A DNA stretch of 64,000 bases from Cohnella fermenti (GCF_004801405.1 NZ_SSOB01000045.1:1-64000), one strand, 5' to 3'. Positions 7,711-17,109 are shown, counted from the stretch's first letter. Notes: generated by a model not told the origin, from the sequence alone. Numbers and translations: made by a program.

Positions 7711-8631
7711 ATGTGGTTTATTTTCGGCTTGGCTGCCGCTTCTTGCTTCGGATTACGAGGAATCTTGTACCAATGGACGTCGCAGAGGAAGGTGAACCGC
7801 AGCGCCTTGCTGTTCGGCGTCTACTTGAGCGGCGCGCTCGTCGCTGCAATCGTGAATGCCGTTGTCGGGCAGCATTGGACGGAGGCCGCCTGGTGGGGCG
7901 CCCTGATGGGCTGCTTCTCCTTCGTCGCGAATGCGTCCATGTACAAGGGATACGCCGTCGGCAAAGCTTCGCTTATCGCCCTCATGACCGGCCTTCCGCC
8001 GCTTGTCGTCGTGCTTGGCGCCTTCTTCCTCTGGGAGGAGAAGCTGGGAGCGGGACAGCTTGCGGGCTTCGCGGTTGTGCTGATCGGACTCGTCGCGATC
8101 CGCTATTCCAGCGACCTTAGAACCGGCCAGCTTCGCGGCTTGACGTGGGGATTCCTGACGATGGTCTTCTTCGGCTTCACCGATCTGACGTCGAAGCAAT
8201 CGACGATAAGCGACGCCGCGACGCTGCCGACGCTCATTATGATGTACGCGACCGGAACGCTTCTCTTCGCGGGGCAATGGCTGCTGGATGCCGTGCGCGC
8301 CGGGAAGGCGGAACGCCCAGGCAAAGCGAAGCGGGAGATCGCCGCCTCCGCAGAGCAAGCGCAGCCGAAGGCTCCCTCCGCGGTATGGCCGATCCGCCGA
8401 ACGGTGCTGTGGGGAATGACGGTCGGCCTGACGAACATTGCGGGCATGATGTTCCTCATTCCCGCATTCAGGGACGGTGCGACCGGGATCGTCTCCGCGC
8501 TCGGAGCGATGAACGCCGCTATCGTGCTTGCTTACGCAAAGTTCTGCCTGAAGGAAGAGATGCGCCGCACGGAGGCGATCGGCATGGCGCTCGCGTTAGG
8601 CGGAATCGTCGTTATGCGGCTCGCTTCCTGA
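7711..8631 (+). CDS. EamA/DMT-family transporter
   Basis: A 306-residue polytopic membrane protein with about ten helices in two EamA repeats, beginning MWFIFGLAAASCFGLRGILYQ. The ATG at 7711 follows TTGGAGGATGG; an open frame extends far upstream but overlaps the regulator. A hydrophilic loop at about residues 185-222 (RAGKAERPGKAKREIA) separates the two halves. It lies 32 bases after the AraC gene, so it may be co-transcribed. DMT members move small metabolites such as sugars, amino acids or nucleotides. The substrate cannot be read from sequence. Confidence 0.8.
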   Translation: MWFIFGLAAASCFGLRGILYQWTSQRKVNRSALLFGVYLSGALVAAIVNAVVGQHWTEAAWWGALMGCFSFVANASMYKGYAVGKASLIALMTGLPPLVVVLGAFFLWEEKLGAGQLAGFAVVLIGLVAIRYSSDLRTGQLRGLTWGFLTMVFFGFTDLTSKQSTISDAATLPTLIMMYATGTLLFAGQWLLDAVRAGKAERPGKAKREIAASAEQAQPKAPSAVWPIRRTVLWGMTVGLTNIAGMMFLIPAFRDGATGIVSALGAMNAAIVLAYAKFCLKEEMRRTEAIGMALALGGIVVMRLAS

Positions 8632-8695
8632 CGGAGGCGACCCGGCCGCAACCTTGCACGTTACCCCGCCGCAGCTCTGCCGCACTCCCGCATGT

Positions 8696-9634
8696 TCATT
8701 CCGTCTTGCCCGCCGCGATCTCTTCCGGAATGCGATGCGACATGCGGGGCACGTGACGCGGCGCATGCTCCAATTGCTCGGACGAGTAGATCGACACATA
8801 GAGGGAGCCGGCTCCGGCGAAGGCGCGGATAAGGACCGGCTGACCGTAAGGATTGGAGAAGGCGAAGTCGGGTCCGCCCCAACTGACCGTCGCGTCTCGT
8901 CCCGGCAGCACATAAGGGACATGGCGGCTGTGCGAGTATCGCTCCAGAATCGTAAGTCCCGCCCGGTCGGCTGCATTGAACAGCGTGGAAGACACCTGAC
9001 AGATGCCGCCGCCGATGCCCTCCGACAATTCCCCCCTGACGATAATGGGCGCTCTTACGTATCCCTTCGATTGATCCCGTCTGCCTACCGTTTCATTGAA
9101 GGAGAATCGCTCCCCCGGGAACACGACATGATTGTTAATCGATTTGGCGGCGAGAGCGATGTTGGTCGCTCTGTTTTTGTTGCGGGAATTGAAGTAGGTC
9201 GCATATTGGCCGATCGGCTTCTCCCGAATCTGGGCGAGCAGCTCGCTGTCCACCTTCGCGTAGATCGGCTTAAGCGGGATCTCGAAGGACGACGGCCCCC
9301 CGGCGTAAAAATAACGTTGGAATCGGTCTTCGAACTGTCGACGGTCGAGTCTTGTTCCCGCTTCCTCCGGCACGATGCGGCCGTCCTCCCCGATCGCCGC
9401 GTTGCGAGCGGGCTGCAGCACGGCGGGCTCCAGCTTGTCCGACAACTCGTCGAGCCGACGGGGATTAAGGAGGGGGAATGAGGGCAACGTAAAGGAAGCT
9501 CGTTCCACCTTCGTCACGACGGCTCCGTTATGACGGAGAGAGATGCCGCCTGACGAATCGGACTCGGCGCCCGGCTGCGGCTCCGCCCCGATCAACAGAT
9601 TCGCCAGACCTAGCGCCAATAGCCAGTTGAACAT
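8696..9634 (-). CDS. VanW-domain exported protein
   Basis: A protein of 312 residues with an N-terminal signal or anchor (MFNWLLALGLANLLIG) and a C-terminal VanW domain carrying RATNIALAAKSINNHVVFPGERFSFN, VGRRDQSKGY, the signature GGGICQVSSTLFNAADRAGL, and ATVSWGGPDFAFSN. The start is ambiguous: ATG at 9634 follows GGAGAGGTGGAAC at good distance; ATG at 9649 and an upstream codon at 9706 are also in frame. VanW proteins occur in vanB-type clusters and widely in Firmicutes. Their role is not established but is thought to be at the envelope. It is divergent from the exported protein at 9744. Confidence 0.8.
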   Translation of the reverse strand: MFNWLLALGLANLLIGAEPQPGAESDSSGGISLRHNGAVVTKVERASFTLPSFPLLNPRRLDELSDKLEPAVLQPARNAAIGEDGRIVPEEAGTRLDRRQFEDRFQRYFYAGGPSSFEIPLKPIYAKVDSELLAQIREKPIGQYATYFNSRNKNRATNIALAAKSINNHVVFPGERFSFNETVGRRDQSKGYVRAPIIVRGELSEGIGGGICQVSSTLFNAADRAGLTILERYSHSRHVPYVLPGRDATVSWGGPDFAFSNPYGQPVLIRAFAGAGSLYVSIYSSEQLEHAPRHVPRMSHRIPEEIAAGKTE

Positions 9635-9743
9635 GTTCCACCTCTCCATTATTCCTTCTATTCGCTCTATCTGCTCGAATCCATACGATTCCCCCCCACG
9701 GGGCAAAATATTACGGCAAATCAGTCCGAGGAGGGTGACCGAG

Positions 9744-10907
9744 ATGAACAGACGACACTTCCGCCGCTTCCTGCCGATTGTTCTGCTCGTTATCGGGCTT
9801 GGAACGGGAGTCCCTTCTCCCGCATACGGCGCGGAGCCGCGCGGGGAAGCCGGGCAGGAGGCGGTGCGGCTCTCCGTCCGCTCCAGTCCGGGCGCAGCCT
9901 ACCGGCTCGAAGAGAAGTGGGCGGACCCGCTGCTTCTGCGCGCGCTTCGCGAGCCTTCCGCGCGGGCGTCGGAGCGGGCGGCAGAGAGAGGAGCTTCGCC
10001 CGAATTGACCGATATTTACGTCGAATGGGCCGCACCCGGCGGGACGAGCCGCACCTACCGGATGGAGCCGAACGGTCAGCTCTACAGCGAGGAGTCGGAT
10101 GAGGCTGTCCGCCTGCCCGAGCCGGCCGCCGGAAGGCTGCTTCGGGAGGCGGCGCGCCTGAGCCGGGCCCACTACGGCGAGCTTGCCGATTGGAGCGAGG
10201 CGAGCCGGCTGCTGCCGAAGCTTGCGGTGTTCACCGTCGTCGATCTCGAGACGGGGCTGCACTTCCGCGTGCAGAGGCGCGCGGGCAGGGATCATGCCGA
10301 CGTGCAGCCGGTCGCCAAGGAAGATACGCAAGTCATGAAGACCATCTATGAGGATCGGTGGAGCTGGCGGCGCCGGGCGGTGCTTGTCCAGGCGGAAGGC
10401 CGGCAGCTTGCGGCTTCGATGAACGGAATGCCGCACGGGGGAGACGGCATTCCCGGCAACGGCTTTAACGGCCACTTCTGCATTCACTTCTTGAACAGTT
10501 CGACTCACAAATCCGCCGCTCCCGATCTGGCGCATCAGCTCATGGTATTCAAGGCCGCGGGACAGCCGCGCGCCCTGCTGCAGCGCTTGACTCCGCTCGA
10601 GCAAGCGGAGAGCTTCGCTGCGGCGATCCACGAGCAGGACCGCGAGTGGGTGCGCCTGCTGCTCGAACGCGTCGACTCGTCCCGTTCGCAGCAATTGCAA
10701 GAGCGAATGGCCCGGGTGCTGGCCATTCGCCCGACGGCGCCGGAACGGCTGCACGCCGGCGAGGACGTGCTGACGGCCGAGGTGGCGCTTGCGGTGAATT
10801 GCCAGCGTTCGGGAGGAGGCAGGCGAACGGAGACGCTCCGCTTCGAATTCGCGAGATCGTCTCCGTCTTCGCCTTGGCGCATTACGAGGCTGGAAGGGGA
10901 GCTGTAG
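9744..10907 (+). CDS. Exported protein of unknown function with GHFCIHF motif
   Basis: A 387-residue protein with an N-terminal signal peptide (RRFLPIVLLVIGLGTGV, likely cleaved near AYGA). The ATG at 9744 follows GAGGGTGACCGAG. The centre carries NGMPHGGDGIPGNGFNGHFC and then IHFLNSSTH, a His/Cys-containing block I associate with exported Paenibacillaceae proteins, but I cannot assign an activity. The last 120 residues look like an NTF2-like or accessory domain (AAIHEQDREWVRLLLERVDS). It is divergent from the VanW gene, with 109 bases between. The function is unassigned. Confidence 0.6.
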   Translation: MNRRHFRRFLPIVLLVIGLGTGVPSPAYGAEPRGEAGQEAVRLSVRSSPGAAYRLEEKWADPLLLRALREPSARASERAAERGASPELTDIYVEWAAPGGTSRTYRMEPNGQLYSEESDEAVRLPEPAAGRLLREAARLSRAHYGELADWSEASRLLPKLAVFTVVDLETGLHFRVQRRAGRDHADVQPVAKEDTQVMKTIYEDRWSWRRRAVLVQAEGRQLAASMNGMPHGGDGIPGNGFNGHFCIHFLNSSTHKSAAPDLAHQLMVFKAAGQPRALLQRLTPLEQAESFAAAIHEQDREWVRLLLERVDSSRSQQLQERMARVLAIRPTAPERLHAGEDVLTAEVALAVNCQRSGGGRRTETLRFEFARSSPSSPWRITRLEGEL

Positions 10908-10931
10908 GCGACTGCTCGAACGCCGGTGACG

Positions 10932-11465
10932 TTACACCTTGAGAGCGTTCAGCAGCGGGATAATCGACTTCACGACTCCCATCCCCATCTTGATCATCGG
11001 CATCGCTTTCTCCATGAAGCTCATCCAGTCTGTAAGGCCGCCGAGACCGAAGTCTCCTTGAGCGCCGTTGGCCTGCGCCGCGAGCGAAGTCTCCTCCGCG
11101 GCTTCGGCGGCACCCGCTGCGCCTCCTGCACCTCCTGCACCTCCAGCGCCGGCCGCCCCGCCTCCCGCGCCTGCGCCGAGAAACTTAGGCAGGAGGAAGG
11201 AGGATGTGCGAACCTGGCGGCGAGCAGGCGGCAGCGACCGTGCCGTCCGGCGCCTCGCCTGCGCCGTGCTCCGGCCGGCTTGCCGGGAACCGTTCTTCCG
11301 CTTCGCAGGCACCTCGACTCCCGTCAGGTAAATCTGCCCGCACGAGATTCTCGCGACCGTGCCGACATATTGGCGTCCGTCTACCAAAGTGACGACGACC
11401 GGCCGACCCGCGGAGCGCACGGCTTGCTCGCGGACATTCGTTCTGCGGCGATTCGGTTGACCCAT
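10932..11465 (-). CDS. Small Sm-like N-terminal protein with Ala/Gly linker
   Basis: A protein of about 177 residues. The first 60 residues contain VVVTLVDGRQYVGTVARISCGQIYLTGV, which has the pattern of a small Sm/LSm-like beta barrel. A basic stretch follows, then a linker made almost only of Ala and Gly (about residues 115-135). The C-terminus (MSFMEKAMPMIKMGMGVVKSIIPLLNALKV) is amphipathic or hydrophobic. The ATG at 11465 has GAGGTG six bases upstream; ATGs at 11507 and 11489 are alternatives. It is convergent with the preceding exported-protein gene. I do not know a named family, and the function is unassigned. Confidence 0.6.
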   Translation of the reverse strand: MGQPNRRRTNVREQAVRSAGRPVVVTLVDGRQYVGTVARISCGQIYLTGVEVPAKRKNGSRQAGRSTAQARRRTARSLPPARRQVRTSSFLLPKFLGAGAGGGAAGAGGAGGAGGAAGAAEAAEETSLAAQANGAQGDFGLGGLTDWMSFMEKAMPMIKMGMGVVKSIIPLLNALKV

Positions 11466-11658
11466 TCCGTTCACCTCGCTTTCGTACATTCCTCCATTGT
11501 ATTCCATTCACCCAGCGGCGCTTGTACGTTCGCTTAAGTCCGAGCCCGAAGAACGGAAGCCGAGGAGAAATTTAGGGCGGGCTGCAACCTTATCCAACGC
11601 GCCTGCGTTTATAAGGATGCTGCACCTAAGATTAGCGATAACGAGAGGAGTTACGGAC

Positions 11659-12528
11659 ATGAACAAGAAGAAGTGGATTATCGCGGCGACGCTGGTCGGC
11701 CTGCTTGGCACGACAGCCGCCGCCCAAGCGACGGGAGTCATCGGCAAGGTATCCGGACTGCTCCGTTCCGACGTGAAGATCACCGTCGACGGCCAAGCGA
11801 CGGGGATGGAGCCGGTCTATATTAACGGACAAGCTTATGTGCCGATTCGCGAGGAAGCCGCGGCGCTCGGATATGAAGTCAGCTACAACGCGGGATCGAA
11901 GACGATCGAGCTGAACAAGGTCCAGGAGGCGGAAGAGATCGAATACGCCCATATTGCCGGCATTGTCTCTTCCGTTGCGAAGACGGACAACGGCAGCTAT
12001 CGCCTTGAAGTGCTCGGCCGCGGCGACGCGAACTGGATTATCCTGTACGCGGACGAAGAGACCGTGATCAAGGATTCGGAAGGCAATGCCGTCGAAGTCG
12101 CGTCCATCCGGGCCGGCACCCAGATCAACGCGGATTACGGCCCGATCGTCGCCATGAGCTATCCGGGCCAGTCCCATGCCGCTTCGATCACGGTCGTCGC
12201 TTCCCGCCTCGTATCGGAGGAAGCGATCCAATCGGTCGAGAAGACCGATGACGGTTGGCAAGTGAGCTTCGGCACGACGGAGAACGGCACGAAGTCGGTC
12301 AGCCTCCTGCTGAACGCCGGCAAGGAGACGTTCGTCATGAACGAGGAAGGCCAGCCGGTCGAATGGACGGACCTGAAGGAAGGCACGAAGGTTCGCGCCT
12401 ACTACGGTCCGGCGGTGACGAAGAGCATTCCGCCTCAGAGCCCGCTCTTCTACCTGGTCGTATTAAGCGATAACGGTTCGGACACCGCCGAGGACGGCTC
12501 GGGTTCGACCGCCCAACCGCTGGAATAG
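11659..12528 (+). CDS. Exported protein with copper-amine-oxidase-like stalk domain
   Basis: A 289-residue secreted protein. The signal peptide (MNKKKWIIAATLVGLLGTTAAAQA) is followed by a Cu_amine_oxidN1-like stalk domain (about residues 36-95) with ITVDGQ, PVYINGQAYVPIREEAAALGYEVSY and KTIELNK. The rest contains two similar beta-rich halves, each with a DGYG/EGT-type strand pair (RAGTQINADYGPIV and KEGTKVRAYYGPAV), so it is an internal duplication. The C-terminus is Ser/Gly/Asp rich. The ATG at 11659 follows GAGAGGAG. Such domains are common in Paenibacillus envelope proteins; the role is unknown. Confidence 0.75.
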   Translation: MNKKKWIIAATLVGLLGTTAAAQATGVIGKVSGLLRSDVKITVDGQATGMEPVYINGQAYVPIREEAAALGYEVSYNAGSKTIELNKVQEAEEIEYAHIAGIVSSVAKTDNGSYRLEVLGRGDANWIILYADEETVIKDSEGNAVEVASIRAGTQINADYGPIVAMSYPGQSHAASITVVASRLVSEEAIQSVEKTDDGWQVSFGTTENGTKSVSLLLNAGKETFVMNEEGQPVEWTDLKEGTKVRAYYGPAVTKSIPPQSPLFYLVVLSDNGSDTAEDGSGSTAQPLE

Positions 12529-12558
12529 CCTAACGCGCCATAGGCAACAGGCCCAGGG

Positions 12559-12597
12559 GCCGCCTCGAAGTTTTCGGACTTCGGGGCGGCTCTTTTA
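12559..12597 (+). terminator. Intrinsic terminator after the stalk-domain gene
   Basis: The GCCGCC-CGAAG arm at 12559-12570 pairs with CTTCG-GGCGGC at about 12579-12590, around a TTTTCGGA loop. TCTTTTAT follows. It is placed 30 bases after the stop at 12528. Confidence 0.85.
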
Positions 12598-12887
12598 TGC
12601 GCATCTAAGAATCTATAAGTTTCGGAGCAGCCCATTAAGATTCGTGCGGGAGGGGGGACCGGGCACATCGTCAGACTCGCCGGATACGAGGAATGTATGC
12701 GAAATTTCACATTCGAGCGGCGCAATAACGGGCAGGTTGGACGATTCTATGTGAAAAATAGCCTATATAGAGAAAATTCCGGCTCCAATTGCCGCATGTA
12801 TGCTAAAAACCGCATAAAACGCCGAGATCGCGGCTCATTCGAACCGATGAATGTGAAAAACCACATAAAATCGCAAAAGAGTCGGCG

Positions 12888-12952
12888 GATCAGAGGGCAA
12901 AAGCCGGCGATCAGAGGGCAAAAGCCGGCGGATCAGAGGGCAAAGCCGTCGG
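12888..12952 (+). repeat. 21-22 bp tandem repeat, three copies
   Basis: GATCAGAGGGCAAAAGCCGG-type units start at 12888, 12909 and 12931, followed by a decayed fourth (GGACCGGAGG). It lies exactly where the phased palindromes lose their 51-base rhythm, which suggests local replication slippage in the array. Confidence 0.8.
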
Positions 12953-13148
12953 ACCGGAGGTGCGAACAGCGTTGGGGGGAACGGCCAGGGCGCGATGTCT
13001 CGACCGTCATCCTTATGCGAAAAACCGCGATGACAACCCGAACGTTGTGTCCCCCTACGATATGGGCTCACGGAGCGGGAGAGGAGCTCCGCGCCCAACG
13101 CCTAGAGATCAGCATGCCAGGCATCCGGTACGCGGCAACGCCTCCCTT

Positions 13149-13198
13149 GCACCTTCTCTCCCCGCGCCTTCTCTCTCCCCCGCGCCTTCTCCCCCTCT
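13149..13198 (+). repeat. Pyrimidine-rich tandem repeat
   Basis: Three imperfect copies of GCGCCTTCTCTCTCCCC (about 15-18 bases each) occur in series. The strand is almost pure pyrimidine between the GCGC steps. No gene or known element is associated with it. Confidence 0.7.
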
Positions 13199-13732
13199 GG
13201 GGCATTAGGTCTCCTCTCCCGCTCGTTCAGGATGGGAAGGAGTGGGGTCACCCGGCGGCGGTCGGGGTGCAGCGAAGCTCCAAGAGGTTCCTGAGCCGCG
13301 GGGAGAAGAGGCATAAACGCGCAGAAGGGGATAGCACCTTGCCGCATGACGCTGGAGTCGATGGAAGTCGCGTGGCGGATTCCCCGTGACTGGTGAATAG
13401 GCTCGCATAAACGGATACGCTCGGACTCCAAGGACGCCGTTAGCGTTTTTATTAGAAAAACCACATTGGCGATGTATGCGAAAAACCACATAAAAATGCC
13501 GCGATTCCCTCCCATCCAGGCCGACGAATGTGAAAATTCATCTAAAATCGCCAAACTCCCCGGACCAAGGCAGTGAATAGCATGGCGACAGGATAAGATT
13601 TCCTTCTCAAGTTCGATTTACGCTAACGGAGATGCGGTGCTATAGTAGAATTGCAAAAGCTATCGTAATATGTCGAATTTTGCGATTAAGATGATGCATT
13701 TAAGATAATAAGAGTTGACCAAAGGGATGATT

Positions 13733-14836
13733 ATGGGGAATCCAAACGATCCAAACGATCAGACAATAATTCTCATTCCGTCGCTGGAGCCGGACGAACG
13801 GCTTCCTTCTTATGTTCGGCAATTGCGCGGGTACGGCTTGACTCATATCGTGGTTGTGGATGACGGTTCGGGCGAAGCCTATCAGCCGATCTTCCGCGAG
13901 CTTGCCGAGAGCGGCTGCATCGTGTTGCGGCACCCGCACAATCGGGGCAAGGGAGCCGCGCTCAAGACCGGATTACGCTGCATCGAACGGGAATTCCCCA
14001 GCGCGATCTGCATCGTGACGGCGGATTCGGACGGCCAGCATGCGGCGGAGGACGTGTATCGGCTTGCCGAGGAAGCGAAGCGCCATCCGGACGCGCTCCT
14101 GCTCGGAACCCGGGACTTCAGTCTGGAGGGAATTCCGCCCAAGTCGTTGCTTGGCAATCGGCTGTCTGCCGCCATATTCGCTCTGCTGTACGGCAAGCGG
14201 CTATCCGACACGCAGACCGGGCTGCGCGCCTTCGGCCCGCAGTTGCTGGCGATGATGCAGGCCATTCGGGGCACCCGGTTCGAATACGAGCTGCAGATGC
14301 TTATTGCCTGTACGCAGTCCGGCATTCCGATCGTCTCGGTGCCGATCCGGGTCATCTACGAGAACGGCAACGCCGGCACCCACTTCAAAGCGATTCGGGA
14401 CAGCGCTCGCGTCATGGGCGTGCTGTTCGGCAGCTTCTTCCGCTTCATCTCGTCTTCGGTCGCAAGCTCCGTTGTCGATCTGGGCATCGCCTGGGTGCTG
14501 ATCGACGGGCTGCGGCCGCTGATGGGCGAGCATGACTTCGGGCGAATTCTGCTGGCGACGGCCATTGCCCGCGCGCTGTCGATCGGAGTCAACTATGGGC
14601 TGAACCGGAACTTCGTCTTCCGCAAGGAACGGAATTCGGGCACCCTGTGGCGTTATCTGGCCCTGAGCCTCCTGATCATGCTCGGCTCCGGCATCGGCGT
14701 GTACGGCCTTCACGCGTTGTTCTTGGCGAACGAGAAGGCGGCCAAGATCGTGTGCGACGCCCTGCTGTTCCTGTTCAGCTTCTATGCGCAGCGGCGATGG
14801 GTGTTCGCCGGGAGGAGGCAACGGCAGCAATGCTAA
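13733..14836 (+). CDS. GT2 glycosyltransferase fused to GtrA-like membrane domain
   Basis: A protein of 367 residues. The N-terminal GT2 domain (about residues 8-230, dolichol-phosphate-mannose-synthase type) has VVVDDGSGE, the DxD-type metal site TADSDGQH and SDTQTGLRAFG. The C-terminal GtrA/DPMS_TMD-like domain (about 235-365) has four helices and GVNYGLNRNFVFRK. Such fusions make polyprenyl-phosphate sugars and may flip them. The ATG at 13733 has AAAGGG at good distance; TTG at 13715 and ATG at 13727 are alternatives. A 10-base duplication (ATCCAAACGA) encodes NPNDPND at the start. The stop overlaps the next gene by 7 bases. Confidence 0.85.
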   Translation: MGNPNDPNDQTIILIPSLEPDERLPSYVRQLRGYGLTHIVVVDDGSGEAYQPIFRELAESGCIVLRHPHNRGKGAALKTGLRCIEREFPSAICIVTADSDGQHAAEDVYRLAEEAKRHPDALLLGTRDFSLEGIPPKSLLGNRLSAAIFALLYGKRLSDTQTGLRAFGPQLLAMMQAIRGTRFEYELQMLIACTQSGIPIVSVPIRVIYENGNAGTHFKAIRDSARVMGVLFGSFFRFISSSVASSVVDLGIAWVLIDGLRPLMGEHDFGRILLATAIARALSIGVNYGLNRNFVFRKERNSGTLWRYLALSLLIMLGSGIGVYGLHALFLANEKAAKIVCDALLFLFSFYAQRRWVFAGRRQRQQC

Positions 14837-17109
14837 GCGAGAAGAAGCAGCATCGGCTGTTTATCGTGACGATGGTGCTGATGACGATCTACTTGCTGTG
14901 GCGCATGATCTTTACGCTGCCTTGGGATCGCAGCATATGGAACATTATCTTCGGCATGCTGCTGCTATCGGCGGAGACGATTACGGTGCTGACGACCTTC
15001 GAGCTGTTCCTGCAGAAAATGCAAAAGAAAAATTCGCAGCTCGAATTCCCGGACGTCCCGCACGAGTTCTTCCCGCATGTCGACGTCTTTATCGCCACTC
15101 ACAACGAGCCCGTCGACCTGCTCTACAAGACGGTCAACGCATGTACGTTTATGGACTATCCGGACAAGACGAAGGTGCACATCTACCTGTGCGACGACGG
15201 AGGGAGGCGCGAAGTCGAAGAGCTGGCCGAGCAGTTCGGCATCGGCTACCTCGGTTTTCCCGGCAACAAGGATGCCAAGTCCGGCAACCTTAACAACGCC
15301 CTGAGCAAGACGACCTCCCCGCTGATCGCCACCTTCGACGCCGACATGATTCCGCAGCATACGTTTCTGATGAAGACGGTGCCTTATTTTCTGCTGGTGG
15401 ACTATGAGAGAATCGACGGCGAGTGGCGGCTGAGGCAGGAGAGGAAGCGGAGCACACGGGTGAAAATCGGGCTCGTGCAGACACCGCAAAGTTTCTATAA
15501 TCCGGACTTGTTCCAATTTAATCTGTATGCGGAGCAGGACATTCCGAACGAACAGGATTTCTTCTCCAGGGAAGTCAACATTCTGCGCAACGCCTCCAAT
15601 GCGGTATCGTACACGGGCAGCAATACGGTGCTTGCGCGAAGAGCGATGGAGGAGATCGGCGGCTTCCCGCTGAACACGATTACGGAGGACTTCGAGACGA
15701 GCATCCGGATGCAGCAGGCGGGCTTTATTACGTATGCCACGGATGAGGTGCAGGCGGCGGGGCTGACGACGACAACGGTTCCGAGCATGGTCAAGCAGCG
15801 GGTTCGCTGGGCAAGAGGCATCATCCAGAGCTTGCAGAATACGCGGGCGATCTTCTCGCGGAAGCTGCCGATGGCAACCCGAATCACGTATTTGAGCAGC
15901 TTCCTTTACTGGTGGTCGTTTTTTAACCGATTGGTGTTTATTATGGCTCCGATCTTGTTCGCCTTGTTCGACTTCCAGCTCGTCAATACCGGATTCGTGG
16001 AGATCTTGATCTTCTGGCTGCCCTCCTACTTCTGCTACAGCATGTCGATGCGATACTTGTCCAGCAACATTCGGAATCAGCGCTGGAGCCAGGTGATCGA
16101 CACCATCTTCATGCCGTACCTGATCTGGCCGGTCGTGCTCGAGACGCTGCACCTTCGCGAGAAGAAGTTCAAGGTGACGAACAAGAGCAAGACGGCGGGG
16201 CGCCAATGGGTCAAGTCGCTCGCTTACGCGCTGCCGCATCTGCTGCTGCTCGGCCTGTCGGTGGCGGCGCTGCTGCGGTACGTGAACGGCAAATACGGGA
16301 TAGCGCTGCTGTACAGCAGCATCATTATTTTCTGGCTGATTCATAACATGATCTCGTTGTGCTACTCGCTGTTCTTTATGGTCGGGCGCCGTTCGTATCG
16401 GGAATCGGAACGGATTCGGGCGAACGAGGAGGTCATCATTCACGAGCGGAAGAGCGCAGCGACCTACGCAGCCAGAAGCGTCGACGTGTCCGAGCACGGC
16501 ATCGCGTTCTATGTGCCGCAGCCGATCTACCTGCCGACCGAGGCGGAGGTTGCGCTGATCGTGCGCACCGCGCGCTACGAGACGAATCTGGAGGCGTCCA
16601 TCGTGTACGTCAAGAAGGACGGGGACGGCTGGCGGTACTCGGCCAAGGTCAGGCCGGTGCAGGAAGCGGACAAGCGGCAATGGATGCAGATCATCTACGA
16701 TCGCAAGCATTCGCTGCCGGAGCAGATGAATCTGTGGGGAACGGCATACGACGATATGACCCGCAATCTGCAGAAGCGCATGTCGCAGCCGTCTGCCGAC
16801 AAGCGCAAGACGCCGCGCATTCTTCTCGACTGCCCGATCGAACTGACGAACGGCGAGCGCTGCACGCTGCGCAGCTTCAATTATTTGTTCTTCTCCGTCA
16901 CCGGGCTGAACGAGAGTACGGAAGCGGGCACACCCGTCGCCTTCCGCACCCGCAGCATGATCGAGGTAAGGCTGCGCTACACGGGCAAGAAGACGACGAA
17001 CGGCCAAGAGCTGCTGCTGGCGATAGACAATATGGATGAGATCGTGGAGCGGGGGCAGCTCAATCAATTGCTGAACGATCTGACCCCGTCGCTGTCGGCC
17101 ATCGGCTAG
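14830..17109 (+). CDS. Cellulose-synthase-like GT2 with C-terminal PilZ domain
   Basis: A 759-residue membrane synthase with the BcsA plan. Two N-terminal helices are followed by a GT2 domain with all processive motifs: DDGG, DAD in TFDADMIP, TED in ITEDFETSI and QRVRW. Further membrane helices lead to a PilZ region with RESER (RxxxR) near residue 523 and DVSEHG (D/NxSxxG) about 33 residues later, so c-di-GMP binding is likely. A second basic/beta segment (DKRKTPRILLDCPIEL) looks like another PilZ-type half. The product could be cellulose or another beta-glycan; no bcsB neighbour is present. The start overlaps the GT2-GtrA stop, behind GGAGGAGG. Confidence 0.85.
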   Translation: MLSEKKQHRLFIVTMVLMTIYLLWRMIFTLPWDRSIWNIIFGMLLLSAETITVLTTFELFLQKMQKKNSQLEFPDVPHEFFPHVDVFIATHNEPVDLLYKTVNACTFMDYPDKTKVHIYLCDDGGRREVEELAEQFGIGYLGFPGNKDAKSGNLNNALSKTTSPLIATFDADMIPQHTFLMKTVPYFLLVDYERIDGEWRLRQERKRSTRVKIGLVQTPQSFYNPDLFQFNLYAEQDIPNEQDFFSREVNILRNASNAVSYTGSNTVLARRAMEEIGGFPLNTITEDFETSIRMQQAGFITYATDEVQAAGLTTTTVPSMVKQRVRWARGIIQSLQNTRAIFSRKLPMATRITYLSSFLYWWSFFNRLVFIMAPILFALFDFQLVNTGFVEILIFWLPSYFCYSMSMRYLSSNIRNQRWSQVIDTIFMPYLIWPVVLETLHLREKKFKVTNKSKTAGRQWVKSLAYALPHLLLLGLSVAALLRYVNGKYGIALLYSSIIIFWLIHNMISLCYSLFFMVGRRSYRESERIRANEEVIIHERKSAATYAARSVDVSEHGIAFYVPQPIYLPTEAEVALIVRTARYETNLEASIVYVKKDGDGWRYSAKVRPVQEADKRQWMQIIYDRKHSLPEQMNLWGTAYDDMTRNLQKRMSQPSADKRKTPRILLDCPIELTNGERCTLRSFNYLFFSVTGLNESTEAGTPVAFRTRSMIEVRLRYTGKKTTNGQELLLAIDNMDEIVERGQLNQLLNDLTPSLSAIG

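Larger units (their letters stand above)
12691..13545. repeat. Phased palindromic repeat array B (eight units)
   Basis: The cores follow the consensus ATGYGAAAAACCRCATAAAA and start at 12697, 12749, 12800, 12851, 13015, 13451, 13476 and 13528. The first four are 52, 51 and 51 bases apart. The last three are 25 and 52 apart, so half- and full-period spacing recur. Copies vary: 12697 is nearly a perfect palindrome without loop (ATGCGAAATTTCACAT), while 12749 and 13528 are degenerate. The orientation is opposite to array A. This set occupies the 1.2-kb gene-free stretch 12529-13732. An open frame across 12697-13389 reads through the repeats, but I regard it as chance. Confidence 0.82.

Noticed and set aside
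12697..13389. Open frame of 230 codons through the repeat region
   Set aside because: It begins inside a palindrome, has no ribosome site, is composed of repeat translation (YVKN, YAKN, NVKN every 17 residues) and low-complexity sequence, and has a similarly long frame on the opposite strand.
14965..17067. 700-codon minus-strand open frame
   Set aside because: It is antisense to the cellulose-synthase-like gene, which has full family motifs. The frame is a by-product of high GC content.
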